Both the position numbers and the translations under genes were made by a program. Positions 27,876 through 36,616 of a DNA stretch of 56,851 nucleotides are shown piece after piece (positions within the stretch are counted from its first letter, which is position 1; the number at the start of each line of letters is the position of its first letter). Origin of the DNA: Promethearchaeota archaeon (GTDB lineage Archaea; Asgardarchaeota; Lokiarchaeia; Sigyniarchaeales; SOKP01); contig JAGXOA010000132.1 of the NCBI GenBank assembly GCA_019894715.1, positions 1 to 56,851 of the forward strand. Direction: 5' to 3'. Below the pieces are notes generated by a model. The model made no database searches and was not told the origin of the DNA. It saw only the letters and a list, made by a program, of their open reading frames with translations.

Positions 27876-28222
27876 TTTAAATCAGTTTTTCAATTTTTTT
27901 AGTATTTCTATTTAGAAATTTAAAAAATTTATATATAGTAGTATGGGATTTATATATAAATAATATGAAATTTTATCTCGATATTATATCTTATCTTTAA
28001 GAAAAGCTTATTTAGCTTTTTGGTTAATAATCCACCATAATCCAAGGAATGAGATTAATAATTAAACATTTCTTATATTTAGGAATATAAAATTGAAAAT
28101 AAAAAAAGATCTCTGATCTAATCACCCAAAACAACTCTTCCCACATTTCTTAAATGAGTTCGAATTTATGTCGATTTATTGAATTTTATAAAATTATTAA
28201 TCCTATTATATATTTTGGAGGA

Positions 28223-28244
28223 TTTAGCGCAATCTTTATATATT
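28223..28244 (+). promoter_or_regulatory. Probable archaeal promoter of the histone gene
   Basis: A TATA-like box TTTATATAT (28236-28244) preceded by a locally GC-richer tract (TTTAGCGCAA) that could act as a BRE. It would start transcription about 25 bp downstream and leave a leader of roughly 85 nt before the histone start, in which GGAGG lies close to the ATG. Confidence 0.45.
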
Positions 28245-28347
28245 TGTAATAAGTAATATAATATAAGGAAGTTTTTTGTAGAAATTATAACTTCTATAAA
28301 AAAAAAGATTTTTTCAAAAAAATATAATTATGGAGGAATAAAAAAAA

Positions 28348-28563
28348 ATGGCTAAAAAAGTTTTTGCTTGGTCACCAATTCGTAAGTTAATGAAAGATAA
28401 TGGTGCTGAAATGGTTGCTAGAGATGCAGTAGATGCTTTAATTGATTATTTAGAAAAGACTGCTAAAATAATGACCAATAAAGCATTAGAAATGACCAGA
28501 CATGCACAAAGAAAGAAATTAACTGACATAGATATGGATTTAGCAATGAAATTACTACTATAA
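28348..28563 (+). CDS. Archaeal histone
   Basis: A 71-residue histone-fold protein. It shows the three-helix pattern WSPIRKLMKDNGAEMVA, then RDAVDALIDYLEKTAKIMTN, then ALEMTRHAQRKKLTDIDMDL. The key loop residues RKKLTDIDMDLA match archaeal HMf-type histones, in which this RKT-D region contacts DNA; here the residue order is RKKLTDID. The N-terminus is short, with only MAKKVFAWS as an extension. GGAGGAAT lies just upstream of the ATG. It forms dimers and polymers that wrap DNA; being the only histone gene in this window, it is likely the main chromatin protein here or one of several paralogues. Confidence 0.92.
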   Translation: MAKKVFAWSPIRKLMKDNGAEMVARDAVDALIDYLEKTAKIMTNKALEMTRHAQRKKLTDIDMDLAMKLLL

Positions 28564-28746
28564 AAGAATAATCTTGTTTGCTAAATCTATTTTTTTTATT
28601 TTTTTATAAGATATGAGTTTTTTTTAACCTGTAAAATATCCAATCTATATAATTCTATGAGAAGATCTCTCATTAAATAAAATTAATTTAAACTATACCA
28701 ATTTCAATTTTTCAAAATTCAAAAACTATAGGTTTACTCTTAACCT

Positions 28747-29209
28747 TTAGCTTAAAATAGCATAAGAAAATAAAACTGAAAATTGTAAACACCAAATCAG
28801 AATAGATTTAATATCTCCAAAATCTGTATTTGTTGGAATTTCAACACTAAATCTTCCAGAGTTATATGGTAATATACCTAAATTAATAAAATCACCTGAA
28901 GTATCATAAAGTCCAATAAAAAAGGATTTATTCGATAAGTATATATATAAATCAGGTCCATTTGCAATCTCAACATCAACAAATTGCGCTTGAAGATTAG
29001 GATTTGTTAATTGTACAATTTGTACATTTCCTGTACCCCAATGTGAAGAATTAAGCTCTACAAGTATACCTTCAAAAAGTATATCTCCTTGTTCAAGATC
29101 TTCATTTCCGGGACCAAGAGGATTTAATCAATAAAAAATCCCTATCCCTGTACCAATACTTATCATATATCGTTGATATAAAAATAGGTAGAATACCTTT
29201 TTTATTCAT
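28747..29209 (-). pseudogene. Degenerate DM13-domain lipoprotein-like or anchored protein
   Basis: The C-terminal 120 codons read as a DM13 domain: VELNSSHWGTGNVQIVQL, then DVEIANGPDLYIYLSN, then FINLGILPYNSGRFSVEIPT, then KSILIWCLQFSVLFSYAILS. DM13 domains bind redox cofactors or act as electron-transfer modules in eukaryotes and are used as extracellular modules in archaea. Upstream, an apparent membrane anchor MNKKGILPIFISTI is in a different frame from SIGTGIGIFY, and an in-frame TGA separates it from LNPLGPGN. A frameshift plus a stop is needed to explain the N-terminus, so I call it a pseudogene; an assembly error is an alternative. Confidence 0.6.
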
Positions 29210-29381
29210 AATTAGAGATTATAATTCAAATTATTAAATAAAATGATTATAAAAAATCCTGAGAATATATCTCTATCTTTCTAAATATTTGAAAGAAAAA
29301 TGATTATTTTATAATTTATTGAGTAAATTGATTTTAAATAACTAACATTAAAAATTTTATAATGTTTGTAATTAAATAAAA

Positions 29382-29639
29382 ATGAATAAAGCAAAACCTA
29401 AATGTTTTACTTGTAAGCATAACTTAACAAATAGTTCAAATGGTCCTTGTGCAAGTAAGGGAGTAAACATACTTAATAAGATATCAAATAGTTTAGGAAT
29501 TGAAATATCAGATCCTAATGAAGAGATTAATGAATTAAAACATTTCTGCAAGATTATTAAGAAATATCCAGAGGATTATGATATCCTTAATCCATATAAA
29601 TGTATTTATTATTTTCCTTCTTATTATAGAATGTTTTAA
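29382..29639 (+). CDS. Small cysteine-containing protein
   Basis: An 85-residue protein. It carries four to five spread cysteines: CFTCKHN (positions 8 and 11), CASKG, then HFCKIIKK and YKCIYYFPSY. The spacing (C-x2-C, C, C, C) could bind zinc or an iron-sulfur cluster. The body is charged and helical (ILNKISNSLGIEISDPNEEI). I do not recognise the family. It lies directly upstream of the tRNA gene on the same strand and is preceded by the DM13 remnant on the other. Confidence 0.5.
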   Translation: MNKAKPKCFTCKHNLTNSSNGPCASKGVNILNKISNSLGIEISDPNEEINELKHFCKIIKKYPEDYDILNPYKCIYYFPSYYRMF

Positions 29640-29751
29640 TTATTAAATTCTATAAATTTCTTTCTTAGGTTTGAGAAATGATATTCGATCAATAATAAAA
29701 ATTTAATATTCTAATAAATTTATATGTTTAACATAGTTTTTTTCTTAAATA

Positions 29752-29856
29752 AGGCTCGTGGCCTAGACTGGATAGGGCGGTAGCCTCCTAAGCTAATGGT
29801 CGAGGGTTCAAATCTTTAGAAAAATCTTCCTAAGAGAATAAATCCCTCCGGGCCTG
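29752..29856 (+). tRNA. tRNA-Arg(CCU) with a 30-nt T-loop intron
   Basis: A full cloverleaf can be drawn by hand. The acceptor AGGCTCG pairs with CGGGCCT; the D stem is GCCT/GGGC with GG in the loop; the anticodon loop is CTCCTAA with anticodon CCT (29787-29789); T stem is GAGGG/CCCTC; the discriminator base is G. A single G-A mismatch closes the anticodon stem. The T-loop TTCAAAT is broken by a 30-nt insert (29812-29841). After removal the arm is normal. CCA is not encoded. A run of T follows immediately, serving as the terminator, and a TATA-like AATTTATATG lies about 27-35 bp upstream. Confidence 0.85.
29812..29841 (+). other. BHB-type intron in the tRNA T-loop (position 58/59)
   Basis: The 30-nt intron folds into a bulge-helix-bulge: exon GTTC pairs with intron GAAT (one G-U), bulges AA|A and AA|A hold the two splice sites, and the inner helix TCTT(T)AG/CTAAGA carries one unpaired T. 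Because AAATC is repeated at both junctions the cut could slide by a few bases, but only this register gives a regular BHB. Noncanonical tRNA introns in the T-arm are known in archaea. Confidence 0.75.
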
Positions 29857-29868
29857 CTCTTTTTTTTT
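29857..29868 (+). terminator. Oligo-T terminator after tRNA-Arg
   Basis: CTC followed by nine consecutive T residues right after the discriminator base. Archaeal RNA polymerase stops at such runs. Confidence 0.5.
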
Positions 29869-29972
29869 AATTTGTTAATATTATTTTTATCAAAAACTTC
29901 TAACGTAATATTTTTTTTAAATTATTGTTGAATGTTAATAAATAATAATTTTACATCTGACAATTGATTTTT

Positions 29973-30461
29973 ATGGTTAGACCGTGGTATTGGCCCAAGA
30001 ATGGTATGCCAGAACGTACAGAAGACTTTACATGGATAGTAAAGGATAAAATAGCTGCAAGTTGGTGGCCAGATCCACCAGTTTTTAAGATATATAAAGA
30101 AGAAGGAATTCGAGTAATTATAAATTCAAGTGAGTTTGATAATAGAACTCTTGTTCCTAAGGAATTTATATATTATCATATTAATATACCAGATTATGGA
30201 ATTCCCACTAATTCACAAATAAAAAGGTTTTTAGAGATTACTAATATACATAATAAAAGAAAAGAACCAATTGTAGTTCATTGTGTAGCAGGATGTGGAA
30301 GAACAGGGCAATTAATAATTATATGGGCGGCTAAAAATGGATATATCCCACAAGGAATGGACCCAATAAAATGGATAAGAATAAAAAGAGCGTGTTGCTT
30401 AGAAACTAAAGAACAAATGGAATTTGCGCGAAAAATGGTCAAGAAATACAATAATAGATAG
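29973..30461 (+). CDS. Dual-specificity / tyrosine protein phosphatase
   Basis: A protein of 162 residues with the active-site signature HCVAGCGRTG (C-x5-R-T) around residue 100 of the chain; the general-acid Asp is likely in NIPDYGIPT, which sits in the right place before the loop. The N-terminus has an unusual aromatic and proline-rich stretch (VRPWYWPKNGMPERTEDF). It should remove phosphate from Tyr, Ser/Thr or RNA 5' ends; the family is mixed, so the substrate is open. A TTG three codons upstream is an alternative start, but ATG at 29973 is preferred. A small zinc protein gene is convergent downstream. Confidence 0.88.
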   Translation: MVRPWYWPKNGMPERTEDFTWIVKDKIAASWWPDPPVFKIYKEEGIRVIINSSEFDNRTLVPKEFIYYHINIPDYGIPTNSQIKRFLEITNIHNKRKEPIVVHCVAGCGRTGQLIIIWAAKNGYIPQGMDPIKWIRIKRACCLETKEQMEFARKMVKKYNNR

Positions 30462-30477
30462 AAAATAGGATATTTAT

Positions 30478-30627
30478 TTAAAAATTCAAGAAACTTCGAT
30501 AATATGCTACCCCACATATGCTGCAAAAATATTTATCATTAATATTTATAGCCTCATGTATGGGAATTTCTTTTTGACAATTTTTTACGTAGCATCTTAC
30601 ATTTCCTATATCATTCTTCTCGGACAT
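30478..30627 (-). CDS. Zinc-ribbon-like microprotein
   Basis: A 49-residue open frame that begins MSEKNDIGNVRCYVKNCQKE and continues with DKYFCSICGVAYYRSF. Four cysteines in two pairs (C-x4-C and C-x2-C, about 22 residues apart) fit a small zinc ribbon or treble clef. It has a clean ATG start and a good codon pattern, and lies convergent to the phosphatase gene, with 16 bp between stop codons. Its function is unknown; such proteins often assist transcription or translation complexes. Confidence 0.55.
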   Translation of the reverse strand: MSEKNDIGNVRCYVKNCQKEIPIHEAININDKYFCSICGVAYYRSFLNF

Positions 30628-30743
30628 TTTCTTGAAATTTAATATTTTTAAACTTTATCGTTAGTATAGAAATAATCATAAGGTTTTAATGTCTTCTTAT
30701 GATATTTAATTTATTAATATAATTTTATTTCAGTGTTTTTTGT

Positions 30744-31025
30744 ATGGAAAGAAGACAACAATATAGAGCTCAACAAAGACCTATTGATTATCTTAAAAAT
30801 TCAGTTACTAAAATAATCTTAATTAAAGTTAAAAGAAATAGATTATTTAGAGGGCGTCTAGAAGGTTTTGATGAACATTTAAATCTTTATCTTGAAGAAA
30901 CAAGTCAATTGTTTGAATATCAAGATGAAGAAGGAAATATCAAAGAAGAACACGAAGATTTAGGTTCTATAGTCGTTCGTGGTGATAATGTTATATTTGT
31001 TAATCTAGCAAATGTAGATGAATAA
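30744..31025 (+). CDS. Sm-like (Lsm) archaeal RNA-binding protein
   Basis: A 93-residue Lsm protein. The Sm1 motif is VTKIILIKVKRNRLFRGRLE followed by GFDEHLNLYLEE (residues about 21-53); the Sm2 motif is LGSIVVRGDNVIFV (74-87). The spacer between Sm1 and Sm2 is acidic (QDEEGNIKEEHE), as in many archaeal Sm proteins. These proteins form heptameric or hexameric rings that bind U-rich RNA and take part in tRNA and RNA processing. It is a lone gene. A TATA-like stretch and an A/T-rich leader precede the ATG. Occurrence close to an intron-containing tRNA is interesting but not evidence of a link. Confidence 0.92.
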   Translation: MERRQQYRAQQRPIDYLKNSVTKIILIKVKRNRLFRGRLEGFDEHLNLYLEETSQLFEYQDEEGNIKEEHEDLGSIVVRGDNVIFVNLANVDE

Positions 31026-31198
31026 AATTATCTACTCATAATTATATCCCTCTTATTATCCTGTTAATTAATATAATAGCTAAATCAATCATAAAAATTA
31101 TTGATATAAATAGGATTTTTTAAAATTTTAGTAATATTTTGATACAATAATTTTTTAATAGCACCATCTATAGATCATTAATTAAGCTTTCTTTACTT

Positions 31199-33232
31199 AT
31201 GAGTATCTTAGATATGAATACAAAAGAAACAATAATACCCAATAAATTAATTTTTATTGATCCAAATTTGGGTCATCCAAAATTTATAACTTTTAATCCT
31301 AAAAATTCTAAAGAGAATATTACTGCAAATTTATTATTTATATCAAATATTAGCAGCATTGAAGACTTAAAAAATTTTATTGAAGATAAAATTACCCTTA
31401 TTCCAATTTTAGACTATAAATGGAAATTAAAAGAAATTTTACTAAAAGAACGAAAAAAACACTCACTTGGGTTAAGAATATCACTATTTTTTAAAAGAAA
31501 AAAGAAACAAGAAAGGATTGAAGATATTATTAAGAAATTAAGACCAAGAGGATTTAGAGGAGATACAATTACCCCATCTATTGTGGATATAAAAAAAATT
31601 AAAAGTGAGTCGATTAGTGATTTAGAATATTTAGAGGCTAATTATTTTATTCCAAAACAATTTCTAGATGATATTAAAGTTTCTAGTGAATCTGATATTT
31701 ATTATCAAATTATAATAAATTTTTCTCTTTCAAAAGAAGTCTTAGATTTATTTAAGGATAGAAAATTTATCATGTTCGATATTAAAGGCCCTTTGGATCG
31801 AGTAAATTCTCATTCACTTGTCATTACGAAGCAAAATTGGAAGAAATTTTCTTTTATTCAAATAACAGACACACATTTAGCCGAAAGAAATGATAGAATT
31901 TATGAGATTGTAACTAAATGGTTTAAATCTTCAATTAGAAAAAACGCAGACAAATTCTACAAAACAATAAGAAAAAAAATTAGTACATCTATTAAAAAAA
32001 GTTCTAAAGAAGATATTAAACGAATTAAAAAACCATTGCGTAAAAGATTAATAAATCCAAACAATCAATTAAGAAAATTTATTAAATTGGCTAATAGAGA
32101 AGTAATACAAAATAATTTGGATTTTATTGTTCTTACAGGTGATATTGTTGATTATGTTATTAAAACAAAACATAAACAACAAGTTCTAGATATCAAAAAA
32201 TTAGAAATGGAACATAGTAATTGGAGTTTTTTTAAAGATATTATTCTCAACAATAAACCAAATATAAAATATAAGGGGGTACTTTCAGGAGAAGAATTAT
32301 TATGTCCAATAATTACTATTTTAGGAAATCATGATTATAGACCAAACCATTATGATCTTACTTGGGGGGGTTTATACAAAAAAATGGGTTTGAATTCATC
32401 AGAAGCATTAGCACTAAATGAGCTTCTTTCAGCATCTCCAATCTCAGCAATCATAAAATCAAAATTAGCTTTAAAAAACTATCTCACTGAAATTAGTTGT
32501 GTATTAGATTTTTCTCTAATTTTAGGTGACTTTCATCTTATATTCCTAAATAGTGGTTCTGATTCATTCAAGAATATACGTGACTTTCTTAAAGGGCATC
32601 CATCTGTTACTGGGCTTAAAAGAAATCAAATAAGATTCTTAGAAAGATTAATTAACGATAAAAAAGAAGATATAGATAAAATAATTTTATTGCTGCATGG
32701 TCCTCCTATTAATATTGGAAAAAAACCTTATCTAAAAGAGAGAATTAAAGTTTGGAGTAGAAAAGATAAGAAAAAAAGTACAGAAGAGATAAAAGATTCC
32801 AAAATAATACAAGAAAGAAAAAAAGAAAAATCCAAACGGATAGATAATTTGTACAATGTAAAACATGGGACAATATCATCTAATTGGGAAAAGTTGATTG
32901 ATTTTTGTAAAAACTATACAATTTTAACCCTCTCTGGACACACTCATGCTTTAAAAGAGTTTAAATTGGGAACAACTACAGATAGATCAACTGTTTTTAA
33001 TGCTCCTCCTTTTATACTCAAGAAGATAGAAAATCCAGCAGCAATTTATCACGATATTTATTCTGAAAAGCATACAAATGCAAAAGAAATAGAAAAAAAT
33101 CTACCATACATCACTCAAACACCAGCATTAGGATTAGGTAATTTTAAAAATCCTAAATCTGCTGGAGCATATCGTATTATGAAAATTAAGAATAATTATT
33201 TGTGCTCATTTAAAGTAAAGTATCTAAAATAG
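31199..33232 (+). CDS. Large calcineurin-like metallophosphoesterase
   Basis: A 677-residue protein with the complete metallophosphoesterase signature spread over residues about 220-620: ITDTHLAE (D-x-H), LTGDIVDYV (G-D), ILGNHDYRP (G-N-H-D), LLLHGPP (H) and LSGHTHALKEF (G-H-x-H). The first 215 residues are an N-terminal extension with strands and basic stretches that may bind a substrate or partner. A long Lys/Arg-rich insert lies between the first two motifs (about 235-300). The enzyme should use two metal ions to hydrolyse a phosphate ester; the substrate is unknown. There is no signal peptide or membrane segment, so a cytosolic location is likely. Confidence 0.85.
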   Translation: MSILDMNTKETIIPNKLIFIDPNLGHPKFITFNPKNSKENITANLLFISNISSIEDLKNFIEDKITLIPILDYKWKLKEILLKERKKHSLGLRISLFFKRKKKQERIEDIIKKLRPRGFRGDTITPSIVDIKKIKSESISDLEYLEANYFIPKQFLDDIKVSSESDIYYQIIINFSLSKEVLDLFKDRKFIMFDIKGPLDRVNSHSLVITKQNWKKFSFIQITDTHLAERNDRIYEIVTKWFKSSIRKNADKFYKTIRKKISTSIKKSSKEDIKRIKKPLRKRLINPNNQLRKFIKLANREVIQNNLDFIVLTGDIVDYVIKTKHKQQVLDIKKLEMEHSNWSFFKDIILNNKPNIKYKGVLSGEELLCPIITILGNHDYRPNHYDLTWGGLYKKMGLNSSEALALNELLSASPISAIIKSKLALKNYLTEISCVLDFSLILGDFHLIFLNSGSDSFKNIRDFLKGHPSVTGLKRNQIRFLERLINDKKEDIDKIILLLHGPPINIGKKPYLKERIKVWSRKDKKKSTEEIKDSKIIQERKKEKSKRIDNLYNVKHGTISSNWEKLIDFCKNYTILTLSGHTHALKEFKLGTTTDRSTVFNAPPFILKKIENPAAIYHDIYSEKHTNAKEIEKNLPYITQTPALGLGNFKNPKSAGAYRIMKIKNNYLCSFKVKYLK

Positions 33233-33331
33233 TCTTAGGTACCATTAATTAAATTATACCCTAAATTTAAAGCTTGAATATTTTTATATAGATTTTTAAA
33301 ATTATTATTTATTACACTATTAAACAATTGT

Positions 33332-33912
33332 TTAGAAAAAATGAGCGTAATATCTTACAGCAACCCCCAAATTGATAATATTACCATATAGAGGGCTATC
33401 TAATTCATCCAAACTAATCTGATTAAAATTAAAAGAAATTATTTTTCCAGCATTTTGATTGAGAATCTCAATAATATTTTTTATTAGAGGATATTTTTTA
33501 TCCTTTTCAGAACCAATAATAACATTTTTTGGATATTTCTTATGTAGATTTAATATAATAATAGTCTTTTTTGAAATATATTTTAAATGCCTAATAGTTT
33601 CCAGAGGTTCTAATCCTAATAATAAATCAACATCATTGATTGGTATTTTTGGCGATATTAAGTCTTCTAATTTATATTTTTGATCAATATTATCCATTTC
33701 CTCTATAAAATACCGTGATGTTGCCATGACTGAGCCTTCTTTACAGATATATCCTATTTGGATAATATTCTCTGTGATACGCCTCTTGTCTCAGTTCCAA
33801 CAACATTCTTAATTAGAGGAGAAATAAATCCATATTGACGTAATATATTACCTAGTAATAATACACCTTGTCCCCCTACACCTACAATAAGAATATTAAA
33901 AATGTTTCCCAT
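33332..33912 (-). CDS. IorB-like 2-oxoacid:ferredoxin oxidoreductase subunit, interrupted by a 29-nt insert
   Basis: The first frame (from ATG 33912) reads NILIVGVGGQGVLLLGNILR, then NVVGTETRGVSQR and hits TAG. The second (from about 33740 down to 33332) continues EGSVMATSRY, then DVDLLLGLEPLETIRHLKYI. Together they give the conserved GTETRGVSQREGSV and LLGLEPLE of IorB, the gamma-like subunit of indolepyruvate ferredoxin oxidoreductase. A 29-nt insert separates the halves. Removing it gives a continuous 183-residue protein, near the family length. No iorA gene adjoins. If the insert is not spliced, the gene is a pseudogene; if it is spliced, the gene is intact. Confidence 0.8.
33741..33769 (-). 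other. Candidate BHB mRNA intron (29 nt) in the iorB-like gene
   Basis: Read on the minus strand, exon ACAG pairs with intron CTGT; the 5' bulge is AG|A and the 3' bulge AA|A; the inner helix is ATA(T)TATCC / GGATATAT with one unpaired T and loop AAATA. Excision joins CAG AGA GAA GGC TCA, restoring QREGS. Same layout as the inserts at 29812 and 47969. Confidence 0.7.
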
Positions 33913-33997
33913 AAAGCATCACCATTATAAATTTCAAATATAAAATTATAAAAAGAAATAAAAGAAATAATTCTAATTATTATATGATTTAGAGACA

Positions 33998-34660
33998 TTA
34001 AGTCTCAACATTAACACCTACAGATAGATGACTCAATAATTCATCAATTTTTTTTGCTTTTTTATTTACATTAAGAATTGTAGGCAAATGAATAATCTCT
34101 CCTTTAGCTCCGGGTATTAGCTCAATTAATCCAGCACGTAAAAATAAGAATTCAAAAACATCAGGAATTGATTTTCTGATTCTTAGATTATATATAGGAT
34201 ATCTTTCAGAATCACTGAACAACCCTTTTTTATGATATATTTCATTTCGTTCAAGTATCCAATAATTAAGCCGTGTATTTAAGAAAGCAATAATTAGTAT
34301 AAAAGCAAGTATAACAGCAATTGATAAATAGAATTCTGTTGATAGCTCCATATTAAATAATTGAATTTGTGGAAGTTCTATTATAGGTAATACTAGAACC
34401 ATAATAAATATAAACACAATAGCAAATATTAAAATCATAATAAACACCCTAGTTAATGGAAAATCAAATGAGATAATAAAGATGTTAATAAAAAACATCC
34501 CTACCCAAAAATAACCAAACATGCTTATTGTACTATCTATAATTAATTGAATCATCCACAATATGATAGATATAAACAATAGTGGCCAAAAAAAGATCAC
34601 TTTAGAATAATTTCTTAAATATATCATATCTTTTTTATCTGAATCAACCATTTTTATCAT
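33998..34660 (-). CDS. Polytopic membrane protein with a possible PH-like C-terminal domain
   Basis: A protein of about 221 residues. Hydrophobic segments lie near residues 18-38, 48-66, 73-95 and 115-135, so it should span the membrane three or four times. The C-terminal part (LNYWILERNEIYHKKGLFSD, YPIYNLRIRKSIPDVFEFLF) resembles the bacterial PH-like domains found after membrane segments: ERNEI(Y)-KG and YPI-NL-I. Function is unknown. GTG 34663 and ATG 34660 are both possible starts; the GGAG four bases before the ATG favours the latter. Confidence 0.6.
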   Translation of the reverse strand: MIKMVDSDKKDMIYLRNYSKVIFFWPLLFISIILWMIQLIIDSTISMFGYFWVGMFFINIFIISFDFPLTRVFIMILIFAIVFIFIMVLVLPIIELPQIQLFNMELSTEFYLSIAVILAFILIIAFLNTRLNYWILERNEIYHKKGLFSDSERYPIYNLRIRKSIPDVFEFLFLRAGLIELIPGAKGEIIHLPTILNVNKKAKKIDELLSHLSVGVNVET

Positions 34661-34854
34661 CACACTCCATATTTTTTATTTTATTCAAATATACTCCAAT
34701 ATAATAATATATAATTAGATATTTAAATGTTATGAGAAAATAGTATTTTACAATTAGAAGAGCTCAAATAATAAAATATTCCTAAAGATATTTGTTAAAA
34801 AGATTAAAATATATAAAAAAAAGAAAGATCTGAATATTAATAGATTAGAAAAAA

Positions 34855-36339
34855 TTATACAAAACGTGGTCTTCCTCGACGATGAATAGCCATTCCAAAA
34901 ACATCTTCAGCACCTTCTAATACCATTTCGGAAATAGTTGGATGAGAGTGAATAACTGATCCAATATCATGGGCTGTCAAGCCATATTTCATAGCTAAAG
35001 CAATCTCAGCAATGAGTTCTGGAGCTTCAGCACCAATACAAGAAGCACCTATAATTTTTCCATTTTCTTTATTCGCTAAGATCATTATAAATCCTTCTTC
35101 TTCACCCATACATTTTGCTTTTCCCAAAGATGAATAAGTGAATCGTCCCATAGCAACACTTATATTCTTTTCTTTAGCTTCTGCTCTTCTTATACCTACA
35201 GAACCGATATTTGGACTTGTAAAAATGGTCGCTGGAACTACAGAATAATCTGTTGTAGCGGGCTTTATTGGAAATCCCCCAATACTTGAGAGCGCATTTG
35301 CAATAGCAACATTTCCTTCATAACTAGCAACATGAGCTAACATAAGTCCTCCAGTGACATCTCCAATAGCATAAATTCCTTTTACATATGTCTCAAGAGT
35401 ATCGGGATTTACATTTATCGCACCCCGTACTGTTTCAATACCTAATTTTTCTAAACCTAAATTAAAGATTTCTTTTTCTCTGCCTATTGAAACTAAACAA
35501 TAATCTGCTTCGAAAACTTTTTTCTCTATACTTTCGATTTCATCTTTTGGAATGTTTGCAGGACAAGTTGTTGCTTTTACTCCATTTGCAGTTTTTTCGA
35601 TAGATAAAACATTTTGAGAAATATGTAGGTCAATTTCTGATTTTTCAAATTTATTCATAATAGCCCTGATGATCATTGGCTCTTCAGTTGCTATAGGTAG
35701 AGGTAAATATTCTAATACAGTTACTTTACTTCCAAAAGTGGCGAAAATATTTGCGAATTCACATCCAATGACACCAGCACCAATAATTAATAAGCTTTTA
35801 GGGATTTCTTTAAAATCAGGATGTAAAATATCAGAACTTGTTAATATTTTTTGATGATCGATATTAAAAGAGGGTATTAATTTAGGAAATGACCCTGTTG
35901 CTATTATTACTCTTTTGGCTCTAATTGTTTTTTCTCCATTATCTCCTTCTATTGCTAAATCAAAACCGTTATTTATATCTCCACCAATAATTTTTCCAAA
36001 ACCATTAAAAACATCATTTTTCCATGATTTTTGTAATCCTGCAATTCCATCTACTAATTCTCTAACTATTCTGTTCTTTCTCTCGACTGCATTTGAGAAA
36101 TTAGTTTTAAGCTCACAAGACACACCAAATTCTTCACCATGTTCTCTTATTTGTTGTATTAGTTTGGTAGATGCATATAATGCTTTAGTAGGAATGCATC
36201 CCACATTCAAACAAGTACCACCTAAACTTTCTTTCTCAATTAAAGCAACTTTTGCTCCATATTGGGCAGCTCTAATCGCAGCATGATAACCCCCCGGACC
36301 GGCTCCAATAATAGCTAAATCATAAACCTCATTAATCAT
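34855..36339 (-). CDS. lpdA: Dihydrolipoyl dehydrogenase
   Basis: A 494-residue FAD-disulfide oxidoreductase. The FAD motif is YDLAIIGAGPGGYHAAIRAA, the redox-active pair is GGTCLNVGCIPTKAL, the NAD motif is LLIIGAGVIGCEFANIFATF, and the C-terminal active site is HSHPTISEMVLEGAEDV (His and Glu of the interface). The enzyme reoxidises lipoamide in 2-oxoacid dehydrogenase or glycine-cleavage complexes; neither is encoded in this window. AGGTG lies nine bases before ATG 36339, which is preferred over the GTG four codons upstream. Cytosolic, expected homodimer. Confidence 0.95.
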   Translation of the reverse strand: MINEVYDLAIIGAGPGGYHAAIRAAQYGAKVALIEKESLGGTCLNVGCIPTKALYASTKLIQQIREHGEEFGVSCELKTNFSNAVERKNRIVRELVDGIAGLQKSWKNDVFNGFGKIIGGDINNGFDLAIEGDNGEKTIRAKRVIIATGSFPKLIPSFNIDHQKILTSSDILHPDFKEIPKSLLIIGAGVIGCEFANIFATFGSKVTVLEYLPLPIATEEPMIIRAIMNKFEKSEIDLHISQNVLSIEKTANGVKATTCPANIPKDEIESIEKKVFEADYCLVSIGREKEIFNLGLEKLGIETVRGAINVNPDTLETYVKGIYAIGDVTGGLMLAHVASYEGNVAIANALSSIGGFPIKPATTDYSVVPATIFTSPNIGSVGIRRAEAKEKNISVAMGRFTYSSLGKAKCMGEEEGFIMILANKENGKIIGASCIGAEAPELIAEIALAMKYGLTAHDIGSVIHSHPTISEMVLEGAEDVFGMAIHRRGRPRFV

Positions 36340-36616
36340 GTGTAATAACACCTAATTTAAATTAGAATATCTATAATTTTCTTTTTATCAAAAACCAACA
36401 ATTAAATAATTTTTTCAATAGTCTAATTATCAAAATTGTACAATAGATATTAACTTTGATTTATTGTTCCTTTTTTTGAAATTCACTTGTATTTATTGAT
36501 TATATTATGTATTTTTAATTTTTTTATTAAATATTTGTAATTATTTGTACATTTCTAAAAAAGCAAGAGGATTTTAGAATAAATTTTCAAAAAATAAACA
36601 TTGAAAGAAAAATTAT

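Noticed and set aside
35669-36286. Plus-strand frames within lpdA
   Set aside because: Antisense to a complete and highly conserved enzyme gene.
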